Made by a program: the position numbers and the translations under genes | In this document: positions 1-9,259 of the stretch, in pieces | How the letters are laid out: the number at the start of each line of letters is the position of its first letter | Numbering within the stretch: position 1 is the stretch's first letter | Origin: Gammaproteobacteria bacterium | GTDB lineage: Bacteria; Pseudomonadota; Gammaproteobacteria; Xanthomonadales; Marinicellaceae | Assembly (NCBI GenBank): GCA_041395445.1 | Contig: JAWLAO010000005.1 | Span: 1 to 64,000, forward strand | Length of the DNA stretch: 64,000 bases | Reading direction: 5' to 3' | Notes under the pieces: generated by a model | Told to the model about the DNA's origin: nothing | The model's database searches: none | What the model saw: the letters and a program-made list of their open reading frames with translations, nothing else

Positions 1-167
1 TAAATGCACCACGGGTTAAAATATAAATTTCTACATAGAGAAACGTAACGAGGTATCTTCATATAGTTTTTTTCTCTTGACTTTTTGAACTATAAGCTCA
101 CTGCCAGAGTAAGAACTGAATAATGCTTTTCATTTAAGGAAAGACTTATATTGATAGTGATAGAATA

Positions 168-176
168 TGTTATAAT
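168..176 (+). promoter_or_regulatory. Candidate extended -10 promoter
   Basis: TGtTATAAT is a perfect -10 hexamer with the extended TGn element. No good -35 sits at 16-18 bases. A transcript start near 183 would leave about 20 bases of leader before ATG 206, and almost none before the alternative TTG at 188. Confidence 0.4.
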
Positions 177-205
177 TTACGCTTTTATTGCTAAAGAAAA
201 GTTTT

Positions 206-1951
206 ATGAATTTGACTTCAATTGTTCTTTCATTAATAACATTGGTATTCTCTTTATCATCACAGGCCGCAGGTCCAACCCGTTCTTTTTTTGGCGGTAC
301 GTGCAAACCACTGGATTCGAATCCTAAACTATGCAGGGAAGCAGGTGAGCGATGGTTGGTAAAAAAGACTGATGGGTCTGGCACCATGGTTATGGGGTTT
401 GTTAAAAGCAAGCCAGGCTATAAAGGGCTAAAGAAAGCGTCTAAATCTTTAGGCTTTCGCGGTAAAATGATTAAACGTGATAAGGAATATTATAAGTCTA
501 AGCCTGCATGGGGTTTGATTGAAACCAAAGGTGATAAGCCAGTTGAACCTGCAATATATCGACAGATATTGCCCATTTCAGATCAATTCGCACTGGCCCA
601 GCCTCATGACCTTCATAGTGTCTATGACAGTCCATATTATGTCGTTCCGATAGATGGCAAAGTGACCAAGCTGGGTGAGCCAATCGGTAAAAAGAACATA
701 ATATATGTAGTTGGCGGCTATTCGATGCAAAGTCCTGTAAGGGTTTTTGTTAACCGGGGAACTACAGGTGTTGGTCAAAACACCCAGAGAATAGAACAAT
801 TGGATGCCAAAGGTCAGGTTGTTGCAACTTACGACAATATAATAGTTACTTCGGCCAAACTCACTTTCTTTACTCAAAATGAGACGGGAGTTGTATTTGC
901 CAAAGCCATAGACCCCAAAACAGGTAATGAAGCTTCAATGCGTTGGGGGCCAATGGGCGATTTCCTGGGTTATTTCCCGAAAATTGATTTTGTTGAGTCG
1001 TTTTATGACCTGGATAGGCAAAAGTCAACCACCTATCTGATGCAGGCCGTTGGTCGTTTGCCTATCAAGACAGACTTGCCTGACAGCACCATTTATTTAC
1101 CACTGGATGAGCATGGTGAACCAATAGCTGGTCCTGAAAACTTTGTCGGTATGACGCCTTTATATGACAATCATTGGTATTATGGTGAAAGCCAACAAAA
1201 GCACAAGGACTGGTTGTTGGTGTACAAAACACCTTCAGGTTTTGGTTATAAAGTGGCTGGTGTTGCCAGTCGTGGACCGGTCGGAAAGAACTCTGAATAT
1301 TCTCCTATCAGTATTTTGGCATCAGAAGCTGATTATGTGATGTTGGCTGATTTTGACTATCGTCGCGAATTTCAATCACCGGACCAACCACCCATTAAAT
1401 ACATTTGGAATTCTAACTTCGTACAATTATATACAGCATATGAAGAGGATGGTGTGACACCCAAACCCAATGCGCACCCGGGTAAATGGCATGCTTTGGG
1501 TGGTTATTACCGTTACCCTGTGACTTTAGACAACAAAAGAAGGCTGAAATATGCCGCTATCCAAGGGCCCAATAAAGAAGGTTGGGATGATAAGTTCAGT
1601 GCCATTCGAGCCACCTATCAGGACACTGTGGACTTTCGGGCCGATCAAATAGCCCGCAAACGTGCCTATGAAGCTCAATTAGCTGAAGCAGAACGTCGTC
1701 GCGACGAAGAGCGAAAGCTTGCGCATGAAGCGGCCAAGCGTGAATGGCAACAGCAGCAAGAATATCTGGCCGCGCATCCCGAGCGCAATCAAAAAAGTTG
1801 GTCGCAAAAGTTCGCTGAAGGTCTTAATGCCTGGGGTGATTCCATGATTAAACAATCTCAACAGAATAATAACAGTAACTACCAAGGTTATCGAACAGAA
1901 TGTTATAACAACTATGATGGTACTCAGACTTGTTATACGTCTAAAAAATAG
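206..1951 (+). CDS. Secreted protein of unknown function
   Basis: I do not recognise this family. The protein is about 581 residues. It opens with a hydrophobic signal-peptide-like stretch ending SSQAA. A long beta-rich body with many Tyr, Trp and Gly residues follows, then a charged, probably coiled-coil segment (RKRAYEAQLAEAERRRDEER region), and a Tyr/Asn/Gln-rich tail with two cysteines near the end. The ATG at 206 is chosen because the promoter-like TATAAT lies only 30 bases upstream. A TTG at 188 is in frame and would add LKKSF, giving the signal peptide a better positive N-region, so the start is uncertain. The gene stands alone and converges on the kinase gene downstream. Export to the periplasm or surface is inferred from the signal peptide only. 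Confidence 0.75.
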   Translation: MNLTSIVLSLITLVFSLSSQAAGPTRSFFGGTCKPLDSNPKLCREAGERWLVKKTDGSGTMVMGFVKSKPGYKGLKKASKSLGFRGKMIKRDKEYYKSKPAWGLIETKGDKPVEPAIYRQILPISDQFALAQPHDLHSVYDSPYYVVPIDGKVTKLGEPIGKKNIIYVVGGYSMQSPVRVFVNRGTTGVGQNTQRIEQLDAKGQVVATYDNIIVTSAKLTFFTQNETGVVFAKAIDPKTGNEASMRWGPMGDFLGYFPKIDFVESFYDLDRQKSTTYLMQAVGRLPIKTDLPDSTIYLPLDEHGEPIAGPENFVGMTPLYDNHWYYGESQQKHKDWLLVYKTPSGFGYKVAGVASRGPVGKNSEYSPISILASEADYVMLADFDYRREFQSPDQPPIKYIWNSNFVQLYTAYEEDGVTPKPNAHPGKWHALGGYYRYPVTLDNKRRLKYAAIQGPNKEGWDDKFSAIRATYQDTVDFRADQIARKRAYEAQLAEAERRRDEERKLAHEAAKREWQQQQEYLAAHPERNQKSWSQKFAEGLNAWGDSMIKQSQQNNNSNYQGYRTECYNNYDGTQTCYTSKK

Positions 1952-2027
1952 CAGTTCGGTTGAATAATATTAGGAGGATAATACAGATTAATGATGTCAG
2001 CGTACTGGTTTTGACATTTTATATGTG

Positions 2028-4805
2028 TTATTTTCCATCTAGCTGCTTAACCAATGCCTTAAGAATTTTTTCAGTAGTTGTTATGTCTTCAAGTTGTTTT
2101 TGCATGTCATTCCAAATTTTCTGGATATCTTCAGGGAGTACAAGGTCGTTATTTTTAGCAAGTTTTGAACAATCATTCATCAATTCAAATTTTAGAAATA
2201 ATGCTGCATCATCATGCCATTTTTCTGTGTTTCGGCAGTTTTCTTCATACAGGTTTTTATCAAATTGCAATTGTATGAGCCAGACATTTAAGAAGGTTTT
2301 TACAATTTCGTCATATTCGGATGATTTACTGATTTGTTGTTCTAACCAGGAGACTTTTTCAGTTTGATTTTCCCGGTTTTCTCCAAACATGTATTGGGTT
2401 AGCACAGAAATACTTTGCTCATTGCTGACGGATTGATGCAAAACAAAGGCTTTTTGAACTTGATAAATTTGGTATTCTTTGGAAGTGATGCTCTTGGTAA
2501 AGTCGGTCTTTTCCATAAAACTCAATAATTGTTCGGCCTGATTTTGATAAGGTTCGAGTAATAGAATCCACAAAGCGAGATTATAAATTTTCAGAGTTTT
2601 TGGATGATCCAATTCATTCTGATTGTTGTAGATTGCATTGATAATATTTTCGGCAGCTGTTTCAATGTTGTTTTTTCTGAGTAGAAGTTCCGCCAAATAG
2701 GTATAGGCGATTGGTAACTCGACATTGTCGTTGGCATCTGTTAAATTTTTGATTGCAATGTGTAAAAGCTCTTCGGCTTTATCCAGTCTTTGTGTTTTTG
2801 CCAGCAAAGATGAATATCGCATGTAGGTGGATGCGAGGGTTGGATGAGTGGGATCAACTGATTTAATAATGTTGATGCTTTCTTCAAAAAGCTGTTCGGC
2901 TTTGTCAAAATTTCCGTAATTGACATTGACGGCGGCATAATTTCGTAATGTAGCCGCTAAATTCTTTTTCCGACCAGGTAGTGATTTGTATGTTTCTATG
3001 GTTTTATCGAATAATTCGGCTGTCATGCTTTTATTGCCGTTGCGATACTGTGATATTGCCATTGAACCAAGCAAATCAGCTTTAAAGCCTGAATCAATTT
3101 CAGGATATAAGTCCATGTGTTCGAGTGCCAATTTGTGAATTTTTAATTCTTCATCCAGTTGATTTAATGAGGCGTAACATCGGCTCAAAGGAATATATAC
3201 CTTGAGTTTGAGTACCGGTTTCAGTTCATCATGAGTTTCAAGAAATGATAATAATTCCTGAGAATTTGTAATGGCTTCCTCATAACTTCCTGTAGCGTGT
3301 AACAGACTGAGGACTTCTATTTGATTTTCAATCAAGGTTTCGTCATCGGATTCTTTGTATTTTTCTAATGCGGTTATTGATTTTTGTTTGGCTTTTAGTG
3401 ATTCGTGATAGTTAGCATTTTGGTTGTAGATGTTCGCCATGTTGTGATAAAAATGATAACTAAACTCAGGGTCTGATTGCAGAAGTTGTTGCTGGTTAGA
3501 TTCAATAGTTTGTAAGGTTGCTACCAAATCTTTTGAGTTCTTACCGCTGGCAAATGGATCAGCTTGCTGAAATAAACTATCAATTAAGGCCATCGAACGA
3601 GAGGTTTTATCTTCGGCAATATGTCTTTGCTGGATATTGTTATAAATCATCCATGCGGCAACTATTGAAACCACAATGATGCTTGTAGTTAACAAACTGG
3701 TCAGAGGGTTTCTTTGCAAGAATTTTTTGAAGCGATAGAAGAAAGAATCTTTACTGGCGATGACCGGCTGATGATTGAGAAAATTATTCAAATCTTGAGC
3801 AAAGACTTCCATGCTTACATATCTTTTGTTCAAATCAATATGGGTTGCATTGTGAATGATATTTTTTAAATCAGCATTCAGTCCGGATGTTTTTAATATT
3901 TGACTGATGTGTTTTTTGACATCTTCCGGATTGTATTTACTGAGTTTCACATCTGGAGTAGGTGTTTTTCCGGTTAAAATTTGCAGTAATAAGGCTCCTA
4001 AGGAAAAAATATCGGTTCGGTAGTCGACTTTCTCGCCCTGAATTTGTTCGGGTGAAGCAATATCATAAGTAAAAACCCGAGTTGAATTGTCTGAATTGTT
4101 TTCTTCGGCAAAAAGGGCTATGCCAAAGTCAACAATTTTTATTTCATTATTGGCATCTATCAGAATGTTTGCAGATTTTAAATCCCGGTGGATAATGTTT
4201 TTATTGTGAGCATAGGAAATGGCTTGTGCAATTTGTCTGACCAACTCAATTTTTTCACGTTGTTCAAGGTTGTTGTTTTGACAATACTGAACAATATCAA
4301 CACCATTTTCTACATAGTCCATCACTAAATAATTAGTACCATCATCTGTTTGTCCGCCATGATGGAGCGAAATTATATTATTGTGATTGAGTTGAGAGAG
4401 ACTTTTTTGTTCACGATTGAATAGCTCAAGACGTTTATCAGCAGTTGCATAAGGCGAAAGAATTTTGAGGGCAACATATTTCTGAATGTCTGTATGGACT
4501 CTTTTTGCCAGATAAACCGAAGACATACCGCCCGAACCCAAAAGTTTGATGAGTTCATATTCACCAATGATTTTGCCGGATAAATCGAATTTTTGCTGAA
4601 AGTCAGGCAAAACACTATCAATGTTGCCGGATTCAATGAGATCAAAATCTTTGGTGAGTTTTTGAATGAGATTGAGAGCTTTTTGTTGGATTGATTCTGA
4701 TATATTGCTATTTTGGATAAACTCAATTTGCTTGTCTTTTGACAGATGCGAAATGCTTTCGCAGAGTTCTTTGGCCTTTTTCCAGTCAGAAATTCGATCG
4801 CTCAT
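2028..4805 (-). CDS. Serine/threonine protein kinase with TPR tail
   Basis: This 925-residue protein has a Hanks-type kinase domain at about residues 80-340. It shows the glycine loop LGSGGMSSVY, the lysine in VALKIL, the catalytic HRDLKSAN, DFGIA, and ASPEQ in the activation region. One hydrophobic membrane segment follows at about 367-388 (LLTTSIIVVSIVAAW). The remaining C-terminal half is helical TPR-like repeats. In this layout the kinase is cytoplasmic and the TPR part lies across the inner membrane. The start codon overlaps the stop of the ECF sigma gene by four bases (ATGA), so the two are translationally coupled. The family is known from proteobacteria rich in ECF sigma/kinase pairs. 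The substrate is unknown; the partner sigma factor or its signalling chain is the obvious inferred target. Confidence 0.93.
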   Translation of the reverse strand: MSDRISDWKKAKELCESISHLSKDKQIEFIQNSNISESIQQKALNLIQKLTKDFDLIESGNIDSVLPDFQQKFDLSGKIIGEYELIKLLGSGGMSSVYLAKRVHTDIQKYVALKILSPYATADKRLELFNREQKSLSQLNHNNIISLHHGGQTDDGTNYLVMDYVENGVDIVQYCQNNNLEQREKIELVRQIAQAISYAHNKNIIHRDLKSANILIDANNEIKIVDFGIALFAEENNSDNSTRVFTYDIASPEQIQGEKVDYRTDIFSLGALLLQILTGKTPTPDVKLSKYNPEDVKKHISQILKTSGLNADLKNIIHNATHIDLNKRYVSMEVFAQDLNNFLNHQPVIASKDSFFYRFKKFLQRNPLTSLLTTSIIVVSIVAAWMIYNNIQQRHIAEDKTSRSMALIDSLFQQADPFASGKNSKDLVATLQTIESNQQQLLQSDPEFSYHFYHNMANIYNQNANYHESLKAKQKSITALEKYKESDDETLIENQIEVLSLLHATGSYEEAITNSQELLSFLETHDELKPVLKLKVYIPLSRCYASLNQLDEELKIHKLALEHMDLYPEIDSGFKADLLGSMAISQYRNGNKSMTAELFDKTIETYKSLPGRKKNLAATLRNYAAVNVNYGNFDKAEQLFEESINIIKSVDPTHPTLASTYMRYSSLLAKTQRLDKAEELLHIAIKNLTDANDNVELPIAYTYLAELLLRKNNIETAAENIINAIYNNQNELDHPKTLKIYNLALWILLLEPYQNQAEQLLSFMEKTDFTKSITSKEYQIYQVQKAFVLHQSVSNEQSISVLTQYMFGENRENQTEKVSWLEQQISKSSEYDEIVKTFLNVWLIQLQFDKNLYEENCRNTEKWHDDAALFLKFELMNDCSKLAKNNDLVLPEDIQKIWNDMQKQLEDITTTEKILKALVKQLDGK

Positions 4806-5332
4806 TGTTCATCAATCAGGTTGAGAAGTAATGATTTTGCCATTAACCATTGTTGGTAAATCTGACTTTTCACTGTTTCAAACAGTTTGGCAATTTCATC
4901 AAGAGAAAACCCCCAATAAAATCTGAGTTCTACTATTCGTGCTAAGTTCTCATCAATTTGTTCCAATTCTTCCAGAGCGTCATTGAGCGATGAAAGCTCA
5001 AATTCCATGTTATCTTCACCGGTCAATTTGGTTAATGATAAAACCGTATTGATACCATCTCTTTTTTGACTCTGATTGCTTTTGAGCAGGTCTATGAGAT
5101 AGTACCTCATACATTTTGCAGCAATGCAATAAAAGTGCTTGCGGCTTTTTAACTGGAGATTCTCTGCCATATTAAGTTTGAGATAGCACTCATTGACCAA
5201 AACAGTTGGGCTTAAACTACTATCCGGGTTGATTTTTCTCAGTTGTCCGGAGGCGATGTTCTTAATTTCGAGATATAGCAAATCAAACAACTTGTCGATA
5301 TTGTTTTTTTGAGTGAAATCGTCAGATTCCAA
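4802..5332 (-). CDS. ECF-subfamily RNA polymerase sigma factor
   Basis: The 176-residue protein has the layout of the ECF sigma family that accompanies serine/threonine kinases (TIGR02999-like). The region 2 part reads LSPTVLVNECYLKL, then RKHFYCIAAKCMRYYLIDLL. The region 4 helix-turn-helix reads IVELRFYWGFSLDEIAKLF followed by a QIYQQW recognition helix. It is the first gene of a two-gene operon with the kinase, joined by a four-base overlap. No anti-sigma factor of the usual kind is adjacent, which suggests control by the kinase/TPR protein instead (inference). Confidence 0.92.
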   Translation of the reverse strand: MESDDFTQKNNIDKLFDLLYLEIKNIASGQLRKINPDSSLSPTVLVNECYLKLNMAENLQLKSRKHFYCIAAKCMRYYLIDLLKSNQSQKRDGINTVLSLTKLTGEDNMEFELSSLNDALEELEQIDENLARIVELRFYWGFSLDEIAKLFETVKSQIYQQWLMAKSLLLNLIDEQ

Positions 5333-5453
5333 TAGTTTTGTAATTTGCTGATTGATGATTTTTCCCTGAAAATTGATTTTTCATCGGTATTATTTTGCCA
5401 AAGAAATTGGACTTTTGGAAATCATTATTCGGATATTAACAGAAAACACTCAA

Positions 5454-7742
5454 CTAATGTGATATTGTTTTTTTTAGTTTACTGGCGATTGCTGATAACG
5501 CACGGTCAAAAATAGCCGTACGATTGATTGTTCTGATAGTTTTGTTGCGCAATCCGGCTGCGAGAGCAGGGCTGGTCTTGTCGGTGATTTTTAGGCCTCG
5601 CGAATTCACAAACAAATACTTTCCGGACAAAGGGCTAATCCACGATAATTTCGCCCGAACCGGAGATTGTTCTGGTCTGCTAAACTCAAACCAAGTGCCA
5701 ATTTTGAATTTGGCAACTTGTTTGGAAAAGTCATCATCAAACTCTTCGAAAACTTCTTCCTCTTCTTCTTTTGAGTGTTGAACACTTTCTTGTGTTTCCG
5801 GAAAAACTGCCTGATCATCAGTTGAAATTTCTATATTGCTTTCATCAATTGTTTCTTTCATCATTTTTTGCAGACAATTGTTGAGCATGTCCAACTTTTC
5901 GAGAATGTCCTTATGGCTAAATGCCACCAGTTTTAACCCTCGAGCATAAAGTTCAGAAATATCGGAAAGCACCTTTTCATTTCGGTAAGTTTTATCTTGA
6001 GTGAACGTGATAAGATTATCAACAAACTTTAATTTTCGTTGGTACTCTTCAGAATCTTCTTTATGTCTGAGCCTGATTAACAGCAATACATTTGCCCATT
6101 CGTTGAGTAGTACATCACGAACAAGAATCGGCATTTGTTTGTTGGTCATTTTTTCGGAGAGTAATTCAGTAACCTGGTTTTTTGCCAGTTTGATTTTTTC
6201 ACGACCCATTTCTTTTTCCTGGGTTCGTTTTTGGGCAATCTTGGCTTTCTTTTTAATTTTACTGATAAAATCTTCAAAGTCATCCTGAATAATTTTAAAG
6301 TTCTCAGGGGTGTAACGTGTTAGTTTGAGTATTTTTACAACTGTTTCCTTCAAGTTCTCAAAGAAGTGATTATTCTTGTCGGACTCTTCACTCCAACCGG
6401 CTGATTCTTTTGAAAGTTTATCCAACAGAACTCGAGCATAATGATTCTTATCAGCAAAAAGTTTTCTGTCTTGAAGAGCAATTTTCAAATAGGGAATTTG
6501 CAGTTTCACCAATAAAACCTGAATCTTGGCAGGAATATCTCTATCTTCAACCATAAATTGAAACATCATTCCAATCAAATCTATGGTTTCTTCATCGTAA
6601 CTCATGACTCTTTGAGTTTTGGTTTCAGAGTTCAATGTATGTAATTTGCTAAGCAGGTTTTGTTTAATTTGCTCTGGTTGTAATTTCGATACATTATCGA
6701 CATCCTGATGGCTGGCAACTTCATTTTGAAGTGAGGTCAGAGCCATAATTATATTTTCCAAATCAACATGAACCATACTTGAATTTATTGAGTTCAAAAG
6801 GTTTGGATCAATAACGACTCTGTTTTGTTGAAAAAGCTGTGAAATAAGCAAATAGTTTTCATCAGTTGCTGATGATTGATTCGCCGAAACTTGCTCAGTA
6901 TCTGAAAGTGTCGCCGATCCGGCAAGAGTTGATTGAGTTTCAATAGAGCCTTGAGAGTTGTTTTCAGGTTTAGCTACATGTTCGTTATTGGATTTTTTAC
7001 TACCACTGCTACTATTACGGTTATTATTAGCACTTATATTGTATTTAATATCTTTGACAATATTTTTTTCTTCAAGAAATTGATTGATTTTAGAGTAAAC
7101 GTCGTTGAGTTGTCCCATGACTGTTCTTTCAAAGACCTTATAAAGAATCAGCTTGATTTTAATATCGAGTTGCTCTTCAGGAATCTCGTTCAAGCTCAAT
7201 GCGAATATATGAACCAATGTGAAAGGAGCAATAGGAATCTGATCTTTGTTAACCTGAATATCAAGAATTCTTGAAAACCGCTGTTCAAAAGCAAATATAT
7301 GACGATGATAGGCAACTTCTGATTTATGAACCAAGTTTGTTTTTGCTAATACTTCATCTAACTCTGTTTCATCAACGAGTTGTAAATTGATTGTTCGGGT
7401 GTTTCTATCGTATTTTGAACTATCATCAAAAAAAGAATCAAACTTTTTATTTTGCGTTGCATTGAATGCATTCTGTAACAGTTGCATAAAGCTATTTTTG
7501 ATATTTTTTCGATTCACACGGACAGTGCGCATCGCTTCAAAATAAAGTGTTTGTACTTGATTGGAATCGGCTTTTTCTGCCAGATTGAATAAGGTGTCGT
7601 CGGTGTTTTCAAAAAAAACAGTCAGATGGCTTTTGATGCTTTCATCAAACTTAGCAAGAATCTGCGGCATTAAAACATCGGTTGCAGCATGCAACTTTGT
7701 ATTCTCAGCAGAATCTTTTTCCTGGCTGTTTTTCTTTATCAT
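5454..7742 (-). CDS. DUF1631 family protein
   Basis: A 762-residue cytoplasmic protein matching the pattern of the DUF1631 family of gammaproteobacteria. The N-terminal part is helical (YFEAMRTVRVNRKNI). The middle is low-complexity and rich in Ser, Asn and Gln at about residues 240-290. A lysine-rich helical stretch KIKKKAKIAQKR follows. The C-terminal module has GTWFEFSRPEQSPVRAKLSW and ends in a basic segment. In that last module the pattern resembles PilZ-like domains, but I cannot confirm c-di-GMP binding. It lies 121 bases upstream of the sigma/kinase operon on the same strand and is divergent from pepP. Molecular function is unknown. Confidence 0.85.
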   Translation of the reverse strand: MIKKNSQEKDSAENTKLHAATDVLMPQILAKFDESIKSHLTVFFENTDDTLFNLAEKADSNQVQTLYFEAMRTVRVNRKNIKNSFMQLLQNAFNATQNKKFDSFFDDSSKYDRNTRTINLQLVDETELDEVLAKTNLVHKSEVAYHRHIFAFEQRFSRILDIQVNKDQIPIAPFTLVHIFALSLNEIPEEQLDIKIKLILYKVFERTVMGQLNDVYSKINQFLEEKNIVKDIKYNISANNNRNSSSGSKKSNNEHVAKPENNSQGSIETQSTLAGSATLSDTEQVSANQSSATDENYLLISQLFQQNRVVIDPNLLNSINSSMVHVDLENIIMALTSLQNEVASHQDVDNVSKLQPEQIKQNLLSKLHTLNSETKTQRVMSYDEETIDLIGMMFQFMVEDRDIPAKIQVLLVKLQIPYLKIALQDRKLFADKNHYARVLLDKLSKESAGWSEESDKNNHFFENLKETVVKILKLTRYTPENFKIIQDDFEDFISKIKKKAKIAQKRTQEKEMGREKIKLAKNQVTELLSEKMTNKQMPILVRDVLLNEWANVLLLIRLRHKEDSEEYQRKLKFVDNLITFTQDKTYRNEKVLSDISELYARGLKLVAFSHKDILEKLDMLNNCLQKMMKETIDESNIEISTDDQAVFPETQESVQHSKEEEEEVFEEFDDDFSKQVAKFKIGTWFEFSRPEQSPVRAKLSWISPLSGKYLFVNSRGLKITDKTSPALAAGLRNKTIRTINRTAIFDRALSAIASKLKKTISH

Positions 7743-7951
7743 TAGTATTTTCTACAGCTTTATAATTTTTGATAATAACAAATTCATTTGTGGATTTTGA
7801 GACAAATATCACATTTGTAATTATATTAATATTTGCGAATATATAGAACCGGATTGTTTGATTTAATAAAATATCTGTAAAATTCTGAAAATACAAATCA
7901 ATTGTATAAGGATTGTGTTTAAATATAAGAAAACAGATTGATTTCACATTT

Positions 7952-9256
7952 ATGATTAAAGTTGACGAGTTCAAAAAAAGAAGAAAACAAATTGCAAAGT
8001 TCATTGGTGAAAACTCTATTGCGATTCTGAAAGCAAAAGATGTTTGCCTGAGAAATGGTGATGCGGATTATAAATACCGCCCGGATAGCTATTTTTATTA
8101 CTTGACAGGGTGTCACGAACCCCATTCATTGTTAGTAATTTGTCCTGAGAATGAAGATGGCGATGATATTTTATTTTGCCGTGAAGTTGACCCGCTCAAT
8201 GTCATTTGGAATGGACCAATGTTGGGATTGGATGATGCCAAAAGCAAACTCCAATTCGATAATGCTTATGATATTAAAACTGTAGATAGCATCATTCCCA
8301 AATTAATGACCGGCCGTGACAAGGTTTATTTTATGCTGGGAACAGATTCTGAGTTTGACAAGAAAGTTGTGCAATGGACAAATTCTGTCACCAAAGAAAA
8401 GTGGTCAAATAGCCAAGCACCTCATGAACTTGTGTCCATAAAATCCTATCTGGATGATATGCGGGTTTATAAAAGCAAAGCTGAAATCAAATGTATGAAA
8501 CAATCGGCTGATATTGCAGCAGAGGCGCATATCGAAATGATGAAATCGTGCAAGCCGGGAATGTATGAATACAATTTGAATGCTGAGTTTATGCGAACTC
8601 TTTGCAATCATAACTCTAATCCGAGTTATCAACCCATTGTAGGAAGCGGAGCGAATGCCTGTATTCTGCATTATGTAAATAATAACAGCGAAATGAAAGA
8701 CGGTGATTTGGTTTTAATCGATGCCGGGTCTGAATATGATTACTATGCTTCGGATATCACCCGAACCTTTCCTGTCAATGGAAAATTCTCAAAAGCTCAA
8801 ACTGAAATTTATCAAATTGTTTTGGATGCTCATGCCGCTGCGTTAGAAGCTGTTAAACCCGGAAGCCATTGGAATGAACCTCATGAAGCTGCTGTTAAAG
8901 TCATTTCTCAAGGTTTATTGGATTTAGGATTACTTAAAGGTGATTTGAATACCGTTCTTGAAGAACACAGCTATCATCAGTTTTTTATGCATAAAACAGG
9001 ACATTGGTTGGGTTTGGATGTGCATGATTGTGGAGAATATCGAGTTGATGGATTGTGGGTGGAAATGGAAGAGGGAATGGTATTAACCATCGAGCCCGGA
9101 ATTTATATTGCAGAGGATGCAAAAGTCCCTGAAAAGTATAAAGGAATCGGTGTCCGAATCGAAGATGATGTTTTAGTCACCAAAAAAGGTTACCAAATTT
9201 TAAGTGATAAGGTTCCCAGAACCATATCTGAAATAGAACAACTTATGGCGGAATAA
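7952..9256 (+). CDS. pepP: Xaa-Pro aminopeptidase (aminopeptidase P)
   Basis: This M24-family metallopeptidase removes an N-terminal residue preceding proline. It is 434 residues, the usual length for PepP, with an N-terminal AMP_N domain (YRPDSYFYYLTG) and a C-terminal pita-bread fold. The dinuclear metal ligands are visible: Asp in LIDAGSEYD, Asp in ASDITRTF, His in HKTGHWLG, Glu in LTIEPGIY and Glu in VRIEDDV. The ATG at 7952 is chosen. An upstream TTG at 7913 is in frame but adds thirteen residues that do not fit the family. The next gene, an exported amidohydrolase, starts three bases after the stop, so the two are probably co-transcribed, which suggests joint use in peptide turnover. 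Confidence 0.93.
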   Translation: MIKVDEFKKRRKQIAKFIGENSIAILKAKDVCLRNGDADYKYRPDSYFYYLTGCHEPHSLLVICPENEDGDDILFCREVDPLNVIWNGPMLGLDDAKSKLQFDNAYDIKTVDSIIPKLMTGRDKVYFMLGTDSEFDKKVVQWTNSVTKEKWSNSQAPHELVSIKSYLDDMRVYKSKAEIKCMKQSADIAAEAHIEMMKSCKPGMYEYNLNAEFMRTLCNHNSNPSYQPIVGSGANACILHYVNNNSEMKDGDLVLIDAGSEYDYYASDITRTFPVNGKFSKAQTEIYQIVLDAHAAALEAVKPGSHWNEPHEAAVKVISQGLLDLGLLKGDLNTVLEEHSYHQFFMHKTGHWLGLDVHDCGEYRVDGLWVEMEEGMVLTIEPGIYIAEDAKVPEKYKGIGVRIEDDVLVTKKGYQILSDKVPRTISEIEQLMAE

Positions 9257-9259
9257 ATT

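Noticed and set aside
1960..2367. Plus-strand frame of 135 codons after the first secreted protein
   Set aside because: It lies almost wholly opposite the kinase gene, is Cys/Ser/Phe-rich as antisense frames usually are, and has no family resemblance.
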